Under the pieces are notes generated by a model. The model was given only the letters and a program-made list of their open reading frames with translations, was not told the origin of the DNA and did not search any database. Below are positions 33,017 through 38,002 of a stretch of DNA of 38,002 nt, piece by piece (within the stretch, counting starts at the first letter, position 1; every line of letters starts with the position of its first letter). Source of the DNA: a virus; the IMG/VR virus record IMGVR_UViG_3300001473_000072, positions 1-38,002 of that record. One strand, given 5' to 3'. Position numbers and translations under genes: made by a program.

Positions 33017-33040
33017 ACATCCAGGCGCGCAGCCCGCAAA

Positions 33041-33065
33041 GAAAAGGCGGCGCCGGAGCGCCGCC
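33041..33065 (-). terminator. Terminator for the 59-aa gene (minus)
   Basis: Minus strand: GGCGGCGC-TCCG-GCGCCGCC, followed by TTTTC. It lies about 50 nt after the stop at 33115. Confidence 0.65.
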
Positions 33066-33087
33066 GAAGTGACATGACCAAATAGAC

Positions 33088-33125
33088 GTAAAGGCGGTGC
33101 CAAAGGCGCCGCCTTTACCTTTTTT
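33088..33125 (+). terminator. Terminator for the repressor gene (plus)
   Basis: A 14-bp stem, GTAAAGGCGGTGCC/GGCGCCGCCTTTAC (one G-T pair) with a 3-nt loop, is followed by CTTTTTT. It overlaps the 3' end of the convergent 59-aa gene. Confidence 0.75.
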
Positions 33126-33294
33126 GCGCGCGGAATTCCTCAAGGAACGCCTCAAGCCGGTCGCAGAATTCTTCCGTGCCTGCCTCATCCAGACCATCAA
33201 CCAGCTCATCAACCTTTGCGATCATGGCGGCGCGGATATCCTCCGTCTCCGCCTCATTCTCAGCAAAATCCTGCCGGTTGTGCTTCAATTTCAT
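33115..33294 (-). CDS. Small acidic helical protein (59 aa)
   Basis: Read directly from the minus strand: ATG at 33294, TAA at 33115. The product begins MKLKHNRQDFAENEAETEDI and continues as a charged helix (MIAKVDELVDGLDEAGTEEF; CDRLEAFLEEFRAQKR). SD AAGGA precedes the ATG by 9 nt, and an operator half-site lies about 16 bp upstream of it. Composition and size resemble small phage regulators or toxin-antitoxin-like partners, but no family is recognised. Confidence 0.6.
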   Translation of the reverse strand: MKLKHNRQDFAENEAETEDIRAAMIAKVDELVDGLDEAGTEEFCDRLEAFLEEFRAQKR

Positions 33295-33309
33295 TAGCGT
33301 GTGTCCTTC

Positions 33310-33321
33310 ACCTTTAAATTA
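33310..33321. promoter_or_regulatory. Half-operator ACCTTTAAATTA
   Basis: One perfect half-site, AACCT excluded: ACCTTTAAA matches the consensus and the right half is degenerate. It lies upstream of the 59-aa gene, where TAATTT on the minus strand may be its -10 box. Confidence 0.45.
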
Positions 33322-33409
33322 TCGCCAGAACCCTATGCCACTCAGCACGGCGGGCGGTCAACCTCATACGAACAAAAAGCGACCATTGGCGCATTCTGCG
33401 CACTATTAG

Positions 33410-33438
33410 TTGACTGTCACCTTTTAGTGTGTTTATCA
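33410..33438 (+). promoter_or_regulatory. Promoter for the xis-int transcript
   Basis: Plus strand: TTGACT (33410-33415), 17-bp spacer, TTATCA (33433-33438). The spacer contains ACCTTTTAGTGT (33419-33430), an operator variant. It lies about 30 bp before the small membrane gene. Confidence 0.65.
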
Positions 33439-33468
33439 CATCAGATATCAACACAGGAGGCTGACCCC

Positions 33469-33624
33469 ATGGCCTATACGCCCTTGACACCGCCAGACAC
33501 CGCAAGCGCCGCGGAACCCGGACCGATTGTGCTGCTCATCAACGGCTCAGGCTTGGGAATCGCCCTGCTGTGTGCCTTCGCACTCCTGACAGTTTACATG
33601 ATCCTCAACGAGGGCGGGAAATGA
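33469..33624 (+). CDS. Small membrane protein (51 aa)
   Basis: 51 aa from the ATG at 33469, with SD AGGAGG and an 8-nt spacer; the longer frame has no SD. A Pro/Thr/Ala-rich N-terminus is followed by one transmembrane segment (GLGIALLCAFALLTVYMIL). The stop overlaps the excisionase start (ATGA). It is the first gene of the int transcript. Function is unknown. Confidence 0.55.
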   Translation: MAYTPLTPPDTASAAEPGPIVLLINGSGLGIALLCAFALLTVYMILNEGGK

Positions 33625-34043
33625 CGGCGCTCAGCTACTTGCAGAGCGGCGAAAACCTGACCACCGCGCAGGCGCTCGATTGGCTGCGGCAGCAAGGCAT
33701 CCACACAAGCCGCCGCGGACTTGAGACGGCGCGCGCTGAAGGGCGCCTGAAATTCTTGAAAGTGCGGGGCAGGACCCGCATCCTTTACCGGCCCGAAGAT
33801 CTCGCACAAGCATTTTTTGAAGGAGTGCAGGAATGCCCCTCAAGCTCATCCAGCGCAGCGAAGGAGGCGCGTGGTACATCCGCGGCACCGTTGCAGGACG
33901 ATATGTTTACCGCAGCACTCAGACTAGCTCAAAGCGCGCCGCGGAAGCCATCAGGATCCGCACCGAAGCGGAAATGCTCGAACGTCACTCGCTTGGACGC
34001 AAGGCAACAGCAACCTTCCAGGAAGCCGCGGTCAACTACCTGA
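33621..34043 (+). CDS. Excisionase-like winged-helix protein
   Basis: 140 aa. The N-terminal 70 residues hold a MerR/excisionase-type helix-turn-helix (TTAQALDWLRQQGIHTSRRG, then RLKFLKVRGRTRILYRPEDLAQAFF). The C-terminal half is Ser/Ala/Lys-rich and ends inside the integrase gene, overlapping it by 211 bp. It would bend DNA at att for excision. The ATG overlaps the upstream stop (ATGA). Whether the full C-terminal tail is translated is uncertain, but the domain itself is convincing. Confidence 0.7.
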   Translation: MTALSYLQSGENLTTAQALDWLRQQGIHTSRRGLETARAEGRLKFLKVRGRTRILYRPEDLAQAFFEGVQECPSSSSSAAKEARGTSAAPLQDDMFTAALRLAQSAPRKPSGSAPKRKCSNVTRLDARQQQPSRKPRSTT

Positions 34044-34900
34044 CTGCGGGCGGAGAGGGGCGGTTTCTGACACCGATCCTGCACCACTTCAAGGATGTAA
34101 AACTTTCCGCCATCGATAATGCCGCGATAAACGAGGCGGCGGCCAGCCTATACCCCGGCGCCAAGCCCTCGACCATCAACCGGCAGCTCATCACGCCGGT
34201 TTCGGCTGTGCTCACGATGGCAGCTGAGGACGGGCTATGCGAGCCGGTCAAGCTAAGGCGCCGCAAGGTGACAGACAAGAAAACCCGGTGGCTCACGCCT
34301 GCGGAATTCACCGCCTTTGCCGCGGAACTGCCGCCGCACCTCAAGCAGATCATCGGCTTCATGATCGGCACCGGCGCGCGCGCGCGCGAAACCCTGAGCC
34401 TGCAAGTCTCCACGCTCTATCTCAGCACTGGCCAGGCACTGCTTGCCGAAACAAAAAACGGCCTGCCCCGCATGGTGGAGATCCCCGATGCCGCGCTGCC
34501 GCTGATCCGGGCACGCAAACTGCCCAAGGAAGGGACGGCCTTCCTGACCAGCCGCAACCGCCCCTATGAGCTGCGCGACAACACCGGCGGGCAGTTCAAA
34601 ACCGCATTCAACAAGGCCCGCGCCCGCGTGACGGAGAACAAGGAAAACGGCATCACCCTAGGCCGGGACGTGACCCCGCACACGATCCGCCACACCTGGG
34701 CGACATGGTACTACGCGCAAACGCGGGACTTTGGCCGCCTCCTCGACCTTGGCGGATGGGCCGATGCCGATACCGCCAACATCTACCGGAAAATCGCGCC
34801 GGACGATCTGGCCCAGGATCTCTTGCAGCATGGCTGGGATTTCCGCCGCGGCTTCCAGCGCGACGGCGCACCTGCGCTGCGCGTGGTGAGTTCAAACTGA
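33833..34900 (+). CDS. int: Tyrosine integrase
   Basis: 355 aa. An N-terminal arm/core-binding region (about 60-135) is followed by a catalytic domain with Arg183 (GARAREtL), a candidate Lys208 (ETKNG), His283-x2-Arg286 (HTIRHT), Trp309 in the position often held by the second His, and nucleophile Tyr318 (ANIYRK). It integrates the phage by cutting att sites through a 3' phosphotyrosine. The start is inside the excisionase frame and has an SD-like AAGGAG. An attP site could not be identified by eye. Confidence 0.92.
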   Translation: MPLKLIQRSEGGAWYIRGTVAGRYVYRSTQTSSKRAAEAIRIRTEAEMLERHSLGRKATATFQEAAVNYLTAGGEGRFLTPILHHFKDVKLSAIDNAAINEAAASLYPGAKPSTINRQLITPVSAVLTMAAEDGLCEPVKLRRRKVTDKKTRWLTPAEFTAFAAELPPHLKQIIGFMIGTGARARETLSLQVSTLYLSTGQALLAETKNGLPRMVEIPDAALPLIRARKLPKEGTAFLTSRNRPYELRDNTGGQFKTAFNKARARVTENKENGITLGRDVTPHTIRHTWATWYYAQTRDFGRLLDLGGWADADTANIYRKIAPDDLAQDLLQHGWDFRRGFQRDGAPALRVVSSN

Positions 34901-34913
34901 AAGGAGACCGCCC

Positions 34914-35105
34914 ATGACCAAAGAGCAACAGGACGCGGAACTTCTCACCCGAGTGCGGCGGCGCCTGCTGCACGGCCCCTATCCGCAACTTGGCGTCAGA
35001 GCAGACGAAATCGTTGCCGGGTTTCTTGTGTGCTTGGAAGAGCTGCAAGAAATGCGCCGAGAGAGCGAAGCCAGCCGGAAAAGGCGCGCCCCAGGATCAC
35101 CTTAG
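34914..35105 (+). CDS. Hypothetical early protein
   Basis: 63 aa, with SD AAAGGAGA and start 13 nt after the integrase stop. It is helical and charged, LLTRVRRRLLHGPYPQLGVR then ADEIVAGFLVCLEELQEMRR, with a basic end. It may be a small DNA-associated or regulatory protein of the int transcript. No family is recognised. Confidence 0.5.
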   Translation: MTKEQQDAELLTRVRRRLLHGPYPQLGVRADEIVAGFLVCLEELQEMRRESEASRKRRAPGSP

Positions 35106-35133
35106 ATCAATATTTTCACCATAGGAGAGCGAC

Positions 35134-35778
35134 ATGCCCCCCATCAAACACCCCTCGCCAATCGAAGCATTCGGAAGCCTGTTTCTGCGCGCTGCCGAGC
35201 AGCAGCGCATTGCGCAGAACCCAGCCACATATGTCACGCCGGACGACCTGTCCCGGCGGATCGTTGCCCTGGCAGGTGACGCCCGGCACAGCGAAGGCGA
35301 AGCCCGGCACCTGATTTGCGCCGACATTGCAGCCGCGGCGGCGCGCCTGGCGCTGGATGCAAAATCGCCCGAAGCTGTGGATGCTCTGCTTTCGCAGCAC
35401 TGGCAGCAAAGACAAGAGGCCGTCTGCGCCGCCGTGAAGGTCACGCCCGCCATGGTAGACGCGGAAATTGCCGATGAGGATTATCACGTGCCGAACGGCA
35501 CAACGCTCACGATCTGCACCCTCACGCTTGCCAACGGTTACACCGTTACGGGGGAAAGCGCCTGCGCGGATCCGGCCAACTTTGATATCGAGCTTGGCCG
35601 GGATCTCGCCAAAGGGAAGGCCCGGGAAAAGATCTTCGGGCTACTGGCCTTCCGGTTGCGCGACGAAATCTGCTCACAGCAGCGGCGCCGCAGCCAGGCG
35701 CGCGAGGTCCTGAAAGCCAGCGCCACCACCCACAAGGACCCGCTGATCAACTCGATCCTGACTGAAAACGGGGCGTGA
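35134..35778 (+). CDS. Phage gp49/gp66-family protein
   Basis: 214 aa. The C-terminal half (about 110-185) matches the pattern of the N4 gp49 / Sf6 gene 66 family: VDAEIADEDYHVPNGTTLTI, CTLTLANGYTVTGESACA, and KAREKIFGLLAFRLRDEI. This family is common in phage early regions and has no known function. The N-terminal half is Ala-rich and helical. It follows the 63-aa gene, and its stop is 1 nt from the next start. Confidence 0.75.
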   Translation: MPPIKHPSPIEAFGSLFLRAAEQQRIAQNPATYVTPDDLSRRIVALAGDARHSEGEARHLICADIAAAAARLALDAKSPEAVDALLSQHWQQRQEAVCAAVKVTPAMVDAEIADEDYHVPNGTTLTICTLTLANGYTVTGESACADPANFDIELGRDLAKGKAREKIFGLLAFRLRDEICSQQRRRSQAREVLKASATTHKDPLINSILTENGA

Positions 35779-35779
35779 C

Positions 35780-36226
35780 ATGGGCGCGATTTGGGCCGGG
35801 CCTTACCTGTTCCTTGGCCGCCTCACGATCGGCAAGGTGATCAGGGACGATCAGCAGTGGCACGGGTTCTCTTACCTGCCGGGCGCCGCTCAGGTTCTTG
35901 GCCCCTTCCAGAGCGAGCACGAGGCGCGTGAAACGGTGGAGAAATCGGCAAACAGCCGGATCAAGGCGATGTTTGGTGCCGGGATCAAGACCACCACCGC
36001 AGCAGTGGAGGAGGGGCGGGAGCTGCGCGTTCTGGCCCGTGCGATCTGGCGCGCAGGCGTCTGGACCTGTGACCGGCCCGTTGACAGCGCCGCCATGTTC
36101 AAGGACCTGGGCCGCGCCCTTGGAATGGACCCGGATCTTGCGCCGCGCCCGGTTTCCAGGACAGAACGGCAGCAGCGGGTCATAGCGGCGCAAGATCTTC
36201 CCGCAGACGCGCCGCTTGTCGAATAA
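35780..36226 (+). CDS. Hypothetical early protein
   Basis: 148 aa. It starts one base after the upstream stop. It has an N-terminal GPYLFLGRLTIGKVIRDDQQW, a mid-region helical stretch (EARETVEKSANSRIKAMFGA) and a C-terminal Pro/Ala-rich tail. It is a soluble protein with no recognised domain, and the last gene before a strong terminator. Confidence 0.5.
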   Translation: MGAIWAGPYLFLGRLTIGKVIRDDQQWHGFSYLPGAAQVLGPFQSEHEARETVEKSANSRIKAMFGAGIKTTTAAVEEGRELRVLARAIWRAGVWTCDRPVDSAAMFKDLGRALGMDPDLAPRPVSRTERQQRVIAAQDLPADAPLVE

Positions 36227-36232
36227 GATAAC

Positions 36233-36259
36233 TGCGCGCACGGCTGCCCCGTGCGCGCA
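36233..36259 (+). terminator. Terminator after the int transcript
   Basis: A perfect 11-bp stem, TGCGCGCACGG/CCGTGCGCGCA with a 5-nt loop, is followed by TTAAACCTTTT. It separates the int transcript from the operator-controlled promoter just downstream. Confidence 0.65.
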
Positions 36260-36263
36260 TTAA

Positions 36264-36275
36264 ACCTTTTATCTT
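36264..36275 (+). promoter_or_regulatory. Half-operator ACCTTTTATCTT
   Basis: A degenerate operator half-site just upstream of the -35 box of the methylase-like gene promoter, and 19 bp from the better site at 36283. Confidence 0.35.
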
Positions 36276-36301
36276 GATTTTCACCTTTTAGGGTGTAATG
36301 T
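36274..36301 (+). promoter_or_regulatory. Promoter for the methylase-like gene
   Basis: Plus strand: TTGATT (36274-36279), 16-bp spacer containing ACCTTTTAGGGT (36283-36294), TAATGT (36296-36301). The predicted start of transcription excludes the GTG at 36300 as a start codon. Confidence 0.6.
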
Positions 36302-36329
36302 GGATCGCAGCACAGATGAGGCGAGACAC

Positions 36330-37037
36330 ATGGAACTGAAAGTTTTGATCGGCTGCGAACAATCCGGCGTTGTCCGGGACGCCTTCAACGCGCTGGGGCA
36401 CGACGCATGGTCCTGCGATTTGCTGCCCGCAGAAACCCCGAGCAACAAGCACATCATTGGCGACGTGCGAGACGTGATGAACTGGCAGGATTGGGACATT
36501 CTGGCGGTCATGCACCCGCCCTGCACCCGCCTCTGCAATTCCGGGGTGCGCTGGCTCACGGAGCCGCCAAAGAACCGCAAGCCGGGATATCCAGAGAAAT
36601 ACGAAAGCTGGCCCCGCGAGCAGCGTCTTGCATGGCTCTGGGCGGATCTGGAAGCGGGCGCCGCCCTGTTCTCTGACTGCTGGAATGTGGCGCACATCCC
36701 GCATGTGGCCGTAGAGAACCCGGTCATGCACAAACATGCCAAAGCCCGGATCCGCAACTTCCGGCCCCACGCGCAAAGCTTCCAGCCGTGGCAGTTCGGC
36801 ACTGATGAGGACGGCCCCGACAACGAGAAAAAGCGCACCTGCCTCTGGCTGCGCAACCTGCCGCCGCTCACCCCCACAGGAACACTCGACGGCACAACGG
36901 CCCGTGACAGCGTGCACAAGGCCAGCCCCGGCGCAGACCGCTGGCGCGAGCGCAGCCGGTTCTTCCCCGGCGTCGCCGCCGCAATGGCCGCACAATGGTC
37001 CGCCCACGCTATCGCAAGCCGCGCGATAGCCGCCTGA
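36330..37037 (+). CDS. C5 cytosine methyltransferase-like protein
   Basis: 235 aa. MELKVLIGCEQSGVVRDAFNALG is an AdoMet-binding start. HPPCTRLCNSG (about 62-72) resembles the catalytic PC motif, and VAVENPVM (about 128-135) the ENV motif of C5 methyltransferases. It is too short for a full enzyme with a target-recognition domain, so it may be a degenerate or unusual member. The start has SD GAGG with an 8-nt spacer. It has its own operator-controlled promoter. Its role may be protection against host restriction, but activity is not certain. Confidence 0.6.
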   Translation: MELKVLIGCEQSGVVRDAFNALGHDAWSCDLLPAETPSNKHIIGDVRDVMNWQDWDILAVMHPPCTRLCNSGVRWLTEPPKNRKPGYPEKYESWPREQRLAWLWADLEAGAALFSDCWNVAHIPHVAVENPVMHKHAKARIRNFRPHAQSFQPWQFGTDEDGPDNEKKRTCLWLRNLPPLTPTGTLDGTTARDSVHKASPGADRWRERSRFFPGVAAAMAAQWSAHAIASRAIAA

Positions 37038-37072
37038 TACCGCGCCGCCGTGCGCAAGCAAGGAGATTGACA

Positions 37073-37294
37073 ATGCCCGCAGACGCCATCCCCACCTTCC
37101 TCGCAAGCCTGAGCCGCTGGGCCTTCCGCCAGCGGCTCAGGCTTGAAGATGATCACACCCTGAAAGGCTTCTATGATGACAGTTTCCGGCACGGCGATCA
37201 TGCCCGGCACCGGGCCGCTGCCGCAGAAATCGCCCGCCGGGATCCGCGCAGCCGCCGGGCGCTGCCCAGGCCGGAGGCCATGACATCCCGATGA
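37073..37294 (+). CDS. Hypothetical protein
   Basis: 73 aa from the ATG at 37073, with SD AAGGAG. It starts MPADAIPTFLASLSRWAFRQ and continues with a charged region (LEDDHTLKGFYDDSFRHGDH) and an Arg-rich end. The upstream open frame is not supported by an SD. It follows the methylase-like gene in the same transcript. No family is recognised. Confidence 0.45.
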   Translation: MPADAIPTFLASLSRWAFRQRLRLEDDHTLKGFYDDSFRHGDHARHRAAAAEIARRDPRSRRALPRPEAMTSR

Positions 37295-37304
37295 GTTGAC
37301 CGGA

Positions 37305-37330
37305 AGCGCCGTACACCCGCACTCGGCGCT
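37305..37330 (+). terminator. Weak terminator-like hairpin
   Basis: AGCGCCG/CGGCGCT (7 bp, 12-nt loop), followed by an operator half-site and a T-rich stretch (CATTTT). The loop is long and the U-run imperfect. Confidence 0.35.
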
Positions 37331-37331
37331 C

Positions 37332-37343
37332 ACCTTTAATCTT
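37332..37343 (+). promoter_or_regulatory. Half-operator ACCTTTAATCTT
   Basis: A degenerate operator half-site just upstream of the gene at 37357. TTTAAT within it could be a -10 box, but no convincing -35 is seen. Confidence 0.35.
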
Positions 37344-37356
37344 CATTTTCCCCGTA

Positions 37357-37629
37357 ATGAGTTTCGCCATGACCGGCCCGACCCGAAAACAAACCGGCGC
37401 GCTGAATGCGAAGGTGGCGCAATGGACCAGGCTCAACAGCTTCACCGAGGAAAGCCGGGTGATTTCAGATGAGCGCGAAATGATCGGGAACCGGCTGCAC
37501 TTCCGCATCCTAATCGCTTCGCAACACCAAGAAACGCGAGTTGAAGGATCGATCGGCCCGCGCGGCGGCACTCAGTTCACCGCGTTCCAGCGGCGGCGGA
37601 TCCGCAACACACCACCAGACACCCCATGA
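37357..37629 (+). CDS. Hypothetical protein
   Basis: 90 aa. It begins MSFAMTGPTRKQTGALNAKV, with a basic, polar sequence including VEGSIGPRGGTQFTAFQRRR. Two ATG codons (37357 and 37369) are possible, neither with a strong SD. No family is recognised. It ends 16 nt before the next gene. Confidence 0.4.
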   Translation: MSFAMTGPTRKQTGALNAKVAQWTRLNSFTEESRVISDEREMIGNRLHFRILIASQHQETRVEGSIGPRGGTQFTAFQRRRIRNTPPDTP

Positions 37630-37645
37630 CAGAAGGAGACAGATC

Positions 37646-38002
37646 ATGGAACTCGCAACACACCATCCGGCGGAATGGATCGAAACCGGCGAGCACGCCG
37701 AACCACCCGGCACCGCATGGGTGAATGGCACTCCCTACCGGCGCACCACAGATCTTGGCGGCACCCGCTATTTCCGATGCGATGCGGAAGATCTTGAGCC
37801 GCAGGACGAATTGCACCCCGCGCTGGTGCGCGGGCGCGAGCTGGATCCGGCAGAAACGGCGGAAGCCTTCCGGCAGCAGGACGCAATCCAGGCGCCCGCC
37901 CGGAGGGAAGCACACGCAGCGGGGCGCACGCAAGGCCGCGAGGAGATCCGCGCTATCCTGCGCGGCCTCATCGGAGAACCCGCGACCCGGCTTGTCACCT
38001 GA
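37646..38002 (+). CDS. Hypothetical protein, C-terminus at window edge
   Basis: 118 aa from the ATG at 37646, with SD AAGGAG; a longer frame exists without an SD. It has a Gly/Thr/Tyr stretch (GTPYRRTTDLGGTRYFRCDA) and a helical, Ala-rich end. No family is recognised. The stop codon is the last codon of the window. Confidence 0.5.
   Translation: MELATHHPAEWIETGEHAEPPGTAWVNGTPYRRTTDLGGTRYFRCDAEDLEPQDELHPALVRGRELDPAETAEAFRQQDAIQAPARREAHAAGRTQGREEIRAILRGLIGEPATRLVT

Noticed and set aside
36281-37333. 350-aa minus-strand frame opposite the methylase-like gene
   Set aside because: It would be transcribed against the flanking promoter and has no SD or domain; the plus-strand frame has an SD and motifs.
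1-38002. tRNA, rRNA, insertion sequence or transposase
   Set aside because: No cloverleaf with CCA-type acceptor, no rRNA-like stretch and no transposase frame were found by eye. A weak tRNA or a short att core could be missed without a search.

Overview
The window looks like most or all of a temperate, lambda-type siphovirus genome (prophage or phage contig) of a high-GC alphaproteobacterium. The host guess is an inference: it rests on the GC-rich codon use, a tail chaperone resembling the GTA-type family of Rhodobacterales, and a ClpP protease-major capsid fusion. No host chromosomal gene, tRNA, rRNA, IS element or CRISPR array is visible. The integrase (33.8 kb) and terminase (21-23.6 kb) are both internal, and both window ends are stop codons of convergent genes. 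If the genome is complete, it was therefore opened at neither att nor cos.

Layout. (1) 1-25.6 kb, minus strand: one long late operon read right to left. In order of transcription it has an unknown protein, a gpZ-like protein, a Cys-rich protein, small and large terminase, gpW, portal, protease-capsid fusion, DUF2190 decoration protein, head-tail joining and tail terminator proteins, tail tube, tail chaperones with a lambda-type -1 frameshift, tape measure, distal tail proteins, a GNAT enzyme, a J-like tip protein, and a self-cleaving tail fibre. The lysis cassette follows (holin-lysozyme fusion, Rz, Rz1), then a T5 A1-like metallophosphoesterase, two small membrane proteins and a nucleotide kinase. 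(2) 25.6-27.5 kb: a gene-free GGGAC-repeat region, an antirepressor operon with a C4-type antisense RNA leader, and a divergent lipoprotein gene. (3) 28-32.5 kb, minus: the replication operon (Cro-like HTH, small proteins, SSB, DnaG-type primase, D5/SF3 helicase). (4) 32.5-38 kb, mostly plus: repressor, small membrane protein, excisionase, integrase and early accessory genes including a C5-methylase-like protein.

Regulation. The most interesting feature is the immunity circuit. The sequence ACCTTTAAAGGT, or close variants, occurs at about a dozen intergenic places. In at least five it lies inside the -35/-10 spacer of a recognisable promoter, and at the late promoter it overlaps the -10 box. 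The repressor is only 106 aa and has no LexA-type protease domain, so SOS autocleavage is unlikely. Instead, one perfect operator drives a P1 immI-like unit (C4-like RNA, small coupled ORF, antirepressor). The likely logic is one repressor silencing several operators, an antirepressor relieving it, and an RNA restraining the antirepressor. The antirepressor also carries the same C-terminal domain as the phage helicase.
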